Shown here: piece by piece, positions 16,709-24,564 of the stretch
How positions within the stretch are numbered: position 1 is the first letter of the stretch
How the letters are laid out: every line of letters starts with the position of its first letter
Source: Luedemannella flava
GTDB taxonomy: Bacteria > Actinomycetota > Actinomycetes > Mycobacteriales > Micromonosporaceae
Direction: 5' to 3'
Assembly (NCBI RefSeq): GCF_039528515.1
Contig: NZ_BAAALT010000003.1
Span: 205,671-269,670 of the forward strand
DNA length: 64,000 nucleotides
The notes under the pieces: model-generated
Database searches by the model: none
What the model was told of the DNA's origin: nothing
The model's input: only the letters and a program-made list of their open reading frames with translations
Translations under genes and position numbers: made by a program

Positions 16709-18728
16709 CCCCGCGTGGCTGCCGGACCAGGCGTTCCGGGCGATCGGCACCCGGCGCGTCGTGGTGTGCGGCGGCGACGGCCCGGTTGTGCGCACCGTGG
16801 TCGATGAGGTCACGCGCGCCTGCGCACGCTACGGTGGTCGGGTCTGGCACGGGACGGCCGGCAGTCCGGACGCGGACGGCGCCGATCTCCTGCTCGTACT
16901 CACTGATCTTGATTGTCTGCCTGGGGAGGCAGCGGCCGTTCGTGCGGAGATCGCGCCCGGGCAGCCGCTAGGTAAGGAAGGGTATGCCCTCGCCCGGCCC
17001 GCCGGCGCCACGGTCGTGGTGGCCGACGGGCCGGCGGGGCTGCTCTACGGGCTGTTCCACGTCGCGCGGCTCGGCGAGGCGGCGTTCGACGGCTGGCGCC
17101 CGCTGGAGGTCCACCGGCCCGCGTCGGCGCGGCGGATGCTGGACCACTGGGACAACATCGACGTCCATCCGGTGATGGGGCAGGTGGAGCGCGGCTACGC
17201 GGGTGGGTCGATCTTCTGGCGCGCCGGCGAGCCACGCGACCTTCATCGGGTACGGGAGTACGGCCGGCTGCTGGCCGCCATCGGGGTGAACGCGGTCGCG
17301 GTCAACAACGTCAACGTGCACGCGACCGAGGCACGGCTGCTCACCGACCGGCTCGGCGACGTCGCTGCCATCGCCGATGTACTGCGGCCCTTCGGGATCC
17401 GCACGCACCTGTCGGTGAGCTTCGCGTCGCCGATGGTCCTCGGCGGTCTGCCAACGGCTGATCCGCTGGATCCTCGTGTCCGCGAGTGGTGGTCCTCGGC
17501 GGTCGCGGACGTCTACGCGACCATCCCCGACTTCGGCGGGTTCGTGGTGAAGGCCGACTCGGAGGGGCAGCCCGGTCCCTTCGGGTACGGGCGCACCCAC
17601 GCCGACGGGGCGAACGCGCTGGCCGCGGCGCTGTCCGACCATGGCGGCGTCGTGCACTGGCGGGCGTTCGTCTACAACCACCGCCAGGACTGGCGGGACC
17701 GGACCACCGACCGCGCGCGGGCGGCCTACGACCACTTCGCGCCGCTCGACGGCCAGTTCGCGGACAACGTGATCCTGCAGGTCAAGTACGGTCCGATCGA
17801 CTTCCAGACCCGCGAGCCCGTCTCGCCCGTCATCGCCGCGATGCCGTCGACCTCGGTGGCGGTGGAGCTGCAGGTCACGCAGGAGTACACCGGCCAGCAG
17901 CGGCACGTGTGCTATCTCGGGCCGCTGTGGGCCTCGATCCTGCGGTTCCGGCCATGGGGGCCGGACGGGCGGGCGGTCGCGTCCGTGGCGGGCGACGGCG
18001 GCGGGCTGGTCGCCGTGTCCAACGTGGGCGACGACCCGTTCTGGACCGGACACCCGCTCGCCCAGGCCAACCTGTACGCCTTCGGCCGGCTGGCGTGGGA
18101 CCCGTTCCTCGACCCGCTGGACGTCCTGGACGAGTGGATCTCACTGACCTTCGCGCCGTGCCCGTCCGTGCTGCGGTCGGCGCTGCACGAGATCATGGAC
18201 TCGTCATGGCAGGTCTACGAGTCCTACACGGCCCCGCTGGGCGTGGGATTCATGGTGAACCCGGGATCCCATTACGGCCCCGGTGTCGACGGGTACGAGT
18301 ACACGCCGTGGGGGACCTACCACTTCGCCGACCGGGACGGGGTGGGTGTGGACCGCACCCGTGCCTCGGGGACGGGATACACGGGCCAGTACCCGGCGCC
18401 GTGGCGCGACGTCTACGAGTCGGTGGCGTCCTGCCCCGACGAGCTGCTCCTCTTCTTCCACCACGTGCCGTACTCGCACGTCCTGCGTAGCGGGCTGCCG
18501 CTCATCCAGCACATCTACGACACGCACTTCGACGGCGTCACCAAGGTCGTGGAGATGCGCCGGCGCTGGGCCGAGATCGCCGACTTCGTGAACGCCGCCC
18601 GGCACGCGCGGGTCGCGCAACTCCTGGACGAGCAGGTGCGCTGCGCCCAGGAGTGGCGCGACCAGATCAATGCGTACTTCTTCCGCAAGTCCGGGATCCC
18701 CGACGCCCGGGGGCGGCACATCCACTAG
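16698..18728 (+). CDS. Alpha-glucuronidase, glycoside hydrolase family 67
   Basis: 676 residues from GTG at 16698. Recognisable GH67 blocks are RRMLDHWDNIDVHPVMGQVE, KADSEGQPGPFGYGR, the VYNHRQDWRD strand, and the C-terminal SGLPLIQHIYDTHFDG. The enzyme removes 4-O-methyl-glucuronic acid from the non-reducing end of imported aldouronic acids. No signal peptide is present. This gene is the clearest pointer to glucuronoxylan as the operon's substrate; it is the last gene of the run. Confidence 0.93.
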   Translation: MKTDPAWLPDQAFRAIGTRRVVVCGGDGPVVRTVVDEVTRACARYGGRVWHGTAGSPDADGADLLLVLTDLDCLPGEAAAVRAEIAPGQPLGKEGYALARPAGATVVVADGPAGLLYGLFHVARLGEAAFDGWRPLEVHRPASARRMLDHWDNIDVHPVMGQVERGYAGGSIFWRAGEPRDLHRVREYGRLLAAIGVNAVAVNNVNVHATEARLLTDRLGDVAAIADVLRPFGIRTHLSVSFASPMVLGGLPTADPLDPRVREWWSSAVADVYATIPDFGGFVVKADSEGQPGPFGYGRTHADGANALAAALSDHGGVVHWRAFVYNHRQDWRDRTTDRARAAYDHFAPLDGQFADNVILQVKYGPIDFQTREPVSPVIAAMPSTSVAVELQVTQEYTGQQRHVCYLGPLWASILRFRPWGPDGRAVASVAGDGGGLVAVSNVGDDPFWTGHPLAQANLYAFGRLAWDPFLDPLDVLDEWISLTFAPCPSVLRSALHEIMDSSWQVYESYTAPLGVGFMVNPGSHYGPGVDGYEYTPWGTYHFADRDGVGVDRTRASGTGYTGQYPAPWRDVYESVASCPDELLLFFHHVPYSHVLRSGLPLIQHIYDTHFDGVTKVVEMRRRWAEIADFVNAARHARVAQLLDEQVRCAQEWRDQINAYFFRKSGIPDARGRHIH

Positions 18729-18753
18729 GTCTCGCTGGTGGACGACCGGCATC

Positions 18754-19290
18754 TCAGCAGTTGGTGCGGAACTCCACGCCCACGCACGAGTTGACTCCGG
18801 CGTCGCCGTCCCCGCTGTCGTAGCCGTCGCCGCCCTGGATCACGTCGTTCCCACTGCCGCCGCCGTTGAAGGCGTCGCCGTGGATCTCATCGCCCTGCGG
18901 TCCGCCACTGATGAAGTCGCTGTCCTCCCCGCCGTAGATCACGTCGGCACCGTTGCCGCCGTAGATCTCGTCCTCGCCGCCGAGGCCGTCGACGAAGTCG
19001 TCGTCTCCCCGCGCGCAGATGGCGTCGTTGAAAGCACTGCCGACGATGGTGTCCGCCTGGCTGCTGCCGATCACGAACACCGGGCCCGGCTCATTGGCAC
19101 CGTTGTAGAGAGGGCCGAGAACGGTCAGGTCCCGTACGGCGTACCCGGCAGGAACGTTCCCGCCTGAGTACGGACCGCAGTTGTCCGGAACGACCGCGAA
19201 GGCCGGCGATGGGCTCACGGCGATGAGGCCGGCCGTTGCCAGCGCGCAGGTTGCCGCGATAGCGCCGAGTCTGGTCGACGTTCGTGTCAT
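18754..19290 (-). CDS. Secreted RTX-type calcium-binding repeat protein
   Basis: 178 residues behind GAGGAGGG. An export signal (MTRTSTRLGAIAATCALATA, cleavage near AFA-VVP) precedes a body with several G-G-x-G-x-D nonapeptide units: GGEDEIYGGNGADVIYGGED, then GGGSGNDVIQGGDGYDSGDG. Such repeats bind calcium in a parallel beta-roll. A Cys pair at the C-terminus (VNSCVGVEFRTNC) may form a disulphide. The function of these small actinobacterial haemolysin-type repeat proteins is unknown. It is transcribed away from the STAND gene. Confidence 0.8.
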   Translation of the reverse strand: MTRTSTRLGAIAATCALATAGLIAVSPSPAFAVVPDNCGPYSGGNVPAGYAVRDLTVLGPLYNGANEPGPVFVIGSSQADTIVGSAFNDAICARGDDDFVDGLGGEDEIYGGNGADVIYGGEDSDFISGGPQGDEIHGDAFNGGGSGNDVIQGGDGYDSGDGDAGVNSCVGVEFRTNC

Positions 19291-19436
19291 GGTGCTGCCC
19301 TCCTCGTGTGGATACCCGAGGATCGGCCGCGCGGGTGTTCACTCTCCAGGTCACATTGCTGCCAGTCACTGTCCAAACGCCGCGGGTGGGCGGACCATGA
19401 AATCGCGCTGGTGCCGGACGAACGGGAGGTGACGGC

Positions 19437-21485
19437 ATGTCCACGCGCCTCGGCGACCTGCTGGACAACGCCAGGCGGGAGCGGTTCGTGGGGCGCCGTC
19501 GTGAGGTGGCCAGCTTCGACGACGCCCTCGACAAGCGATCGCCGCAGCGACTGCTGTTCGTGCACGGCGAAGGAGGCATCGGCAAGACCACCCTGCTGCT
19601 GGAGTTGCGTGCGCGTGCCCTCGCGGCCGGCCGGCCGGTCATCCACGTCGACGGTCGCGATATCGACCCGTCGCCCCAGGGGATGGCCACTGCTCTCGGC
19701 CTTCGCCCGGGCGACGACACGGTCGCGTCGCTGCCCGCCGGCGCCGTCCTGCTCGTGGACGGCTATGAGCAGATGGCCCCGGTCGACGTCTGGCTGCGCG
19801 ACGTGTTCGTCCCCGGTCTGAGCGCCGACAACGTCGTCGTCCTGGCCGGCCGGGATCCGCCCGCCGCCCCCTGGCGTACCGACCCGGGATGGCGGCACCT
19901 CGTGGCGGTCCACCGCCTCGATCCTTTGGTCCCGGCCGAGAGCTTCGAACTCCTCGCCCACGCCGGCGTCGACCCGTCCGTCCGGCCGCATCTTTTGCGA
20001 CTCGGGCGCGGCCATCCCCTGACCATGGCCCTGCTCGCCGACCTTGCCGAAACCGGCGAGGTACCTGACACGCTGGCCGACGTACCCGACCTGGTCTCGG
20101 CGTTGCTGGCGTCGTTCCTGCGCGACACGCCGGGCGAGGCCCATCTGATCGGTCTCGCGACCTGCGCCCTCGCGTGGTTGACGACCGAGGACCTGCTTCG
20201 ACAGGTGGTCGGCGCCGACGCTGCCGTGGTGTGGCAGTGGCTGGCACGGCAGCCGTTCGTCACGGCCGGCCCGCGTGGGCTGTTCATCCACGACCTGGCC
20301 CGCGATGTGCTGGACGCCGAGTTCGAACGCCGCTCGCCCGAGCGGTATGCCGCCTATCGGCGGATCGTTCAGGCCCACGCACTGGCCGGCCTGCGAGCCG
20401 CCACCGGCGTTGACCGGCAGCCCTATGCCCAACAGCTGAACTTCCTGCACCGAAAAGGCCCGCTGGCGGCCGCGATCTCCGTGCTTCGCGCCCAGGGCTC
20501 CGCCGCGGTGGTGCCGGCCCGTCCCGACGAACACGACCAGATCTGCGCGATCATCGAGAAGTTCGAGGGGCCGACGAGCGCCCGGTTCGCCCGTGCCTGG
20601 CTCAGCGAACAACCCGAGCGGCTCAGCGTTGTCCGGACCGGCGATGACGTCGCCGGCTTCGCCCACCACCTGCGGTGCCCGACCGGTTCGCCGCTGGAGG
20701 AGCGGGACCCGGTCGTGCGCGCCGTGCTCGACCACGTCGCGCGGGAGGGGCCGGTCCGTCCCGGGGAACACGTCGACATCACCCGGTTCCTCGCCGGGGC
20801 GCGGGAACATCAACGTGACCTCTACGCGGTGCTGGTCGCGAGCGTGTCGAGCATCATCGAATGGTCGACCAGCCCACTCGCCTGGTCGTTCGCCACCACC
20901 GTCGACATCGGGTACTGGGAGCCCTTCTTCGAGTACCTCGCCTTCACCCGGCTGACCGAGGCGGACGTCGACGGCCTGCAGCATGTCGTCTACGGCATCG
21001 ACTGGCGACGCGTGCCGGTCGAGGACTGGCTCGACCTGATGCGCGAACGCGGGCACTCCGGCGACACCGGACCGCCGCCCGCGGCCATCATGCGCCCGCC
21101 CGCGCTCGACCGGGCCCGCTTCGCCGTCGCGATCCGTACGGCGCTGCAGACCCTGCACCGACCCGATCACCTCGCCGCCAACCCGCTCATGGGTTCCGCG
21201 CTCGCGGCGACCGCTACCGGACCCGACGTCGCCCAACTCCGGGCCACGATCGAAAACGCCGTGACGTGCCTCGGCGACGAGCCGAAAGGCGACCAGCTCC
21301 GCGCTGTCCTGCACCGCACCTATCTACGTGCGGCCCCCACCCAGGAAGCCGCGGCCGAGGTCCTCGGCCTGCCGATGAGCACCTACCGCCGCTATCTCGC
21401 CAGGGCGGTCGATCACCTCACCGAGCTGCTATGGACCGTGGAGATCGGTGAGGTGCGCCGAGCGCAGTTCGATGTTCGAGCGTGA
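19437..21485 (+). CDS. STAND-like P-loop ATPase with C-terminal HTH-like segment
   Basis: 682 residues, ATG behind GGGAGGT. After a RFVGRRREVASF lead-in comes Walker A GEGGIGKTT (about residue 43), Walker B AVLLVDGYEQM (about 103) and an LVVLAGRD-like sensor region (VVVLAGRDPPAAPW). A helical part follows, then near residues 350-400 a stretch (RFARAWLSEQPERLSVVRTG) that resembles an acetyltransferase-like fold. The end is an HTH-like helix pair (AAEVLGLPMSTYRRYL). The architecture suits a signal-sensing regulator; no ligand can be named. Its last 231 bases are repeated at the window start. Confidence 0.75.
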   Translation: MSTRLGDLLDNARRERFVGRRREVASFDDALDKRSPQRLLFVHGEGGIGKTTLLLELRARALAAGRPVIHVDGRDIDPSPQGMATALGLRPGDDTVASLPAGAVLLVDGYEQMAPVDVWLRDVFVPGLSADNVVVLAGRDPPAAPWRTDPGWRHLVAVHRLDPLVPAESFELLAHAGVDPSVRPHLLRLGRGHPLTMALLADLAETGEVPDTLADVPDLVSALLASFLRDTPGEAHLIGLATCALAWLTTEDLLRQVVGADAAVVWQWLARQPFVTAGPRGLFIHDLARDVLDAEFERRSPERYAAYRRIVQAHALAGLRAATGVDRQPYAQQLNFLHRKGPLAAAISVLRAQGSAAVVPARPDEHDQICAIIEKFEGPTSARFARAWLSEQPERLSVVRTGDDVAGFAHHLRCPTGSPLEERDPVVRAVLDHVAREGPVRPGEHVDITRFLAGAREHQRDLYAVLVASVSSIIEWSTSPLAWSFATTVDIGYWEPFFEYLAFTRLTEADVDGLQHVVYGIDWRRVPVEDWLDLMRERGHSGDTGPPPAAIMRPPALDRARFAVAIRTALQTLHRPDHLAANPLMGSALAATATGPDVAQLRATIENAVTCLGDEPKGDQLRAVLHRTYLRAAPTQEAAAEVLGLPMSTYRRYLARAVDHLTELLWTVEIGEVRRAQFDVRA

Positions 21486-21636
21486 GCGGTAGCACGCCGA
21501 CAGGTCACCACTGCTGTCAGCGACTTCGAGACGGGCCCACGGGCTGGAGTGGCGTCGTCCATCCCCGACGCCCGGGGTCGGCGGATCTTCTGGAAAGCCA
21601 GCGGGGCCAGGTCGAGCTCATCGATCGGGGGTCCGA

Positions 21637-21912
21637 TCAGCCTGGGACAGCTCGGAATCGGACGCCAGGTCGTCCCAGGGCCGTCAGGCCATACCCGCCG
21701 GTCGTCGTGCGGACCAGAACGCCGGCGGTCACCAGGTGGCCCATCAGGCGCTCCAACGCGTCCGGGTCCGCGTCCGTCACGGCGGCCGCGGTCGCGGCCG
21801 GGACGGAGCCGGCCGCGATGTGGTCGGCCAACCGCAACGTCGCCGCGACGCGGATGGCCATCGGCGTCACCAGGTCGGCAGCCGCCCACAGACGGGGCGA
21901 GAACGTCCGCAT
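21637..21912 (-). pseudogene. O-methyltransferase remnant (dimerisation domain only), copy 2
   Basis: Identical to 383-658. Only the winged-helix dimerisation domain of a methyltransferase remains, closing after YGLTALG in a frame-shifted tail. It lies tail to tail with the STAND gene (21485) and head to head with the small gene at 21978, and so forms debris between two functional blocks. Confidence 0.7.
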
Positions 21913-21977
21913 GGCTCTTGGCCGGAGGATTCGCAGATCACGGGGTACAACGCGGCGGATCCGAGTAGCGTTCTCAT

Positions 21978-22223
21978 ATGTCCAATCGCAGGCATCTCAC
22001 CCCGCCGTCGGACGTCCTGCACCACGCGGCGAGGGCCGCCGAGGAGGAGCCCTTGTCGGCCGGGCCGGGTGCTCCACAGGCCCGCCCGCACCAGGCGTCC
22101 GCCCGTGAAACCGCCCATGAGCAGGCGATGGCGGACCGGGCCCGGTCGAGCCGGTCGGCCACCATGGTCAACCAGTCGGACTCGATGCGCCTGAAGAAGG
22201 GCAACTCCGGCCGGCATCACTAG
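21978..22223 (+). CDS. Small hydrophilic protein of unknown function, copy 2
   Basis: Identical to 724-969: 81 codons with very high third-position GC, hydrophilic, no recognised motif. It runs convergently into the last gene of the MoxR-VWA operon and overlaps its stop region by 4 bases (22220-22223). It may be a small cytosolic accessory, or simply a chance frame with good codon bias; I lean to a real gene because the antisense frame lacks a proper start. Confidence 0.5.
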   Translation: MSNRRHLTPPSDVLHHAARAAEEEPLSAGPGAPQARPHQASARETAHEQAMADRARSSRSATMVNQSDSMRLKKGNSGRHH

Positions 22224-23392
22224 TCGTTGACGCGGACGGACTCGATCCAGGAGGGCGGCGGCGGCGGATCCCCGCCGATGAGGCCGGCGATCACCCGCGT
22301 GCCGACGGGCTCGTCGGGCCAGGGGGTGAAGCCGTCGGTGAGGACCACGATCACGTCCGGGCGCTGCGGCTGCGCCAGCGCGGCCGTGATCCCCTCGCGC
22401 ATGTCGGTGCCCCCGCCGCCGGAGAACTCCAGTTCCTCGGCGCGGGAGACGTGCTGCACCACGTGCACGGCCGCGTCGCAGGACAGGACGGTGACCCGGT
22501 TGCCGCGGATGCCGATGTCGCGCAGCACGCCGGCGACCTCCGCCATCGCCTCGGCGAGGTCGTCGTCCGACATCGAACCGGAGGTGTCCACCACGATCGT
22601 CACGCACGGCACGGGGCGGCGCAGGCTGGGCAGCACGACGGTGGCCTGGCTGGCCGAGCGCCGCGACGGCCGCCGGTACGTGTAGTCGACCGCGCCGCCC
22701 GCCCAGGCGACCGCCTGCCGGACGTTGCCGGCCAGCACCTGGCGCCAGTCGACGGTGGGTTCGAGGACCTCGTCGGCCCAGCGGCGCCAGCCGTTCGGCA
22801 CCGAGCCGCGGGTGCGCTGGTGGGACCGGATCGCGTCGGCCGTGATCCGGCGGATCGCGTCCGCCTCGGTGGGGGACACCGACGTCGCCGCGCCGTCCGG
22901 CCCCAGGTCCCACGGCTCCACGCCGCCGTAGACGCCGGAGCCGCAGCGCGGGCATGGCGGCTGCGCAGGGATGTCCGGCAGGTACTGCTCGAACAGCAGC
23001 CCATTGGGCAGCCCGAACGTCGCCGGCCGGATGTGGTCGCGCGGTAGCGCCAACCCGTCGGCGACCAGGTCGTCGTTGATCTCGCAGTCCTGGGCGAGGT
23101 TGACCCGGGCACGGTCGCCCTGCAACTGCGCGGGCAGCCGCTCGGCCCGCCCGTGATGGTCGCGCAGCAGGTGCGACACCTCGTGGATCCACACCCCGGC
23201 CAGCTCGTTCACCGGCGTGCCGTCGACGAAGCCGGCGTTCACGTAGCACCGCCACAGCCGGTCCACCGCCATGGTCGGCACGATCTCGGAGGGCACGACG
23301 GCGAGCGTGTACAGCGCCGACGCCAGGTACGGCCGGTCGCTGGCCGCCCGGTAGCGGGCCGCCAGCAGCTTCGTGCGGTCCAGCGCGCTCAG
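22220..23392 (-). CDS. VWA / putative metallopeptidase (DUF2201-type) protein, copy 2
   Basis: 390 residues, last gene of the six-gene operon. The N-terminal putative metallopeptidase domain has HEVSHLLRDH and, further on, the zinc-knuckle-like CPRCGSG. The VWA-like domain has MIDAS residues in DTSGSMS, GGGTDM and LTDGF. The probable start is CTG at 23392 in CTGA with the MoxR stop. Proteins of this layout are usually encoded directly after a MoxR ATPase, which is thought to remodel the metal-bound VWA complex. A C-terminal GGDPPPPPSW motif ends the domain. Confidence 0.85.
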   Translation of the reverse strand: MSALDRTKLLAARYRAASDRPYLASALYTLAVVPSEIVPTMAVDRLWRCYVNAGFVDGTPVNELAGVWIHEVSHLLRDHHGRAERLPAQLQGDRARVNLAQDCEINDDLVADGLALPRDHIRPATFGLPNGLLFEQYLPDIPAQPPCPRCGSGVYGGVEPWDLGPDGAATSVSPTEADAIRRITADAIRSHQRTRGSVPNGWRRWADEVLEPTVDWRQVLAGNVRQAVAWAGGAVDYTYRRPSRRSASQATVVLPSLRRPVPCVTIVVDTSGSMSDDDLAEAMAEVAGVLRDIGIRGNRVTVLSCDAAVHVVQHVSRAEELEFSGGGGTDMREGITAALAQPQRPDVIVVLTDGFTPWPDEPVGTRVIAGLIGGDPPPPPSWIESVRVND

Positions 23393-24564
23393 ACCAGCGC
23401 CCCGGACAGCGCGAGGATGTTGACGAACGCGTCGAGCTGCGGCGGGGCCGGCCAGCGCGGGTCGCGCATGGCCGCGAGGTCGGCCGCGGCCCGGGCGGCG
23501 ACGTCGGGCACGCCCGCGTCGACCGCTTTGGCCAGCACGACCCAGCCGGCCTCCCACCGCTGCTGGCTCGTGTTGGCCTGCACGGCCGCGACCACCGCGG
23601 TGAGGAACGCCAGCTGCCGGTCGCCGCGCTCGGGCAGCGCGAACGCCTCCGGCCGGGCGAGCACCCGGTCGGGGTCGGGCAGGTCGAGCTCCTCGGCGAA
23701 CGTGAGCAGCTCGATGCCCGCGCCGTCGCCGATCGCGCCGACCAGCGCCGCGCCGAGCGGCTCCCGGTCGGCCCCGCAGGCGTCGGCGAAGGTCAGCAGC
23801 CGCAACGCCATCTCCCAGGTGCGCGGCGACGGCCAGGCGCGGCCCCGGGCCTGCGCGTCGGCGGGCATGTGGTGGGCCAGGCCCGGCCGCGCGGTGAGGA
23901 AGCCGGCGAGGATGCCCCGGGCGCGCGCGAGCGCCGCGTCCACCCGCTCCGGCTTGATCGTCGGCACGGTCACCGCCGGCCACGTCCCGGACAGGCCGCG
24001 CGCCACGACCCGCGGGTCGTGCGTCCAGTTCAGGTGCACGAAGCGGTTGGCCAGCGGCGGACTCAGGTGCCAGCCGTCGGCCGCGCTGGCCGGCGGGTTG
24101 GCCGCCGCCACGATGCGCACCTGCTCGGGCAGCGTCAGGCTGCCGACGCGCCGCTCCAGCACCACCCGCAGCAGCGCCGCCTGCACGGCCGGCGGCGCGG
24201 ACGACAACTCGTCAAAAAAGAGCAGACCCTTGCCGATACGGGCGACGCGCACCGCCCAGTCCGGCGGCGCCATCGGCACGCCCTGGTTGGCCGGGTCCTC
24301 CCCGATGATCGGCAGCCCGGAGAAGTCGCTCGGCTCGTGGATGCTCGCGATCACGGTCTCCAGCGGCAGCGCCAGCGCGGCGGCGAGCTGTTCGAGCGTC
24401 GCGGACTTGCCGATGCCCGGCTCGCCCCACAGCAGGACGGGCAGGTTGGCTGCCACGGCCAGCGCCAACGCGTCGGCCTGACTGCTCGTGGCGGGCTCGG
24501 TGCGCGCGCCCCGGATGCGCCGCACCAACGTGTCGGCCAACATCAACTGATCTTCGCTGGTCAT
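23389..24564 (-). CDS. MoxR-family AAA+ ATPase, copy 2
   Basis: 391 residues with Walker A GEPGIGKSAT near residue 46, Walker B LLFFDELSSAPP near 113, sensor 1 AAANPPAS and arginine-finger region PPLANRF. The helical lid region follows (MPADAQARGRAWPSPRTWEM). The gene overlaps the neighbours on both sides by 4 bases, so stoichiometric production with the VWA partner and ankyrin protein B is likely. The expected role is ATP-driven remodeling of a protein or RNP complex in the cytosol. Confidence 0.92.
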   Translation of the reverse strand: MTSEDQLMLADTLVRRIRGARTEPATSSQADALALAVAANLPVLLWGEPGIGKSATLEQLAAALALPLETVIASIHEPSDFSGLPIIGEDPANQGVPMAPPDWAVRVARIGKGLLFFDELSSAPPAVQAALLRVVLERRVGSLTLPEQVRIVAAANPPASAADGWHLSPPLANRFVHLNWTHDPRVVARGLSGTWPAVTVPTIKPERVDAALARARGILAGFLTARPGLAHHMPADAQARGRAWPSPRTWEMALRLLTFADACGADREPLGAALVGAIGDGAGIELLTFAEELDLPDPDRVLARPEAFALPERGDRQLAFLTAVVAAVQANTSQQRWEAGWVVLAKAVDAGVPDVAARAAADLAAMRDPRWPAPPQLDAFVNILALSGALV

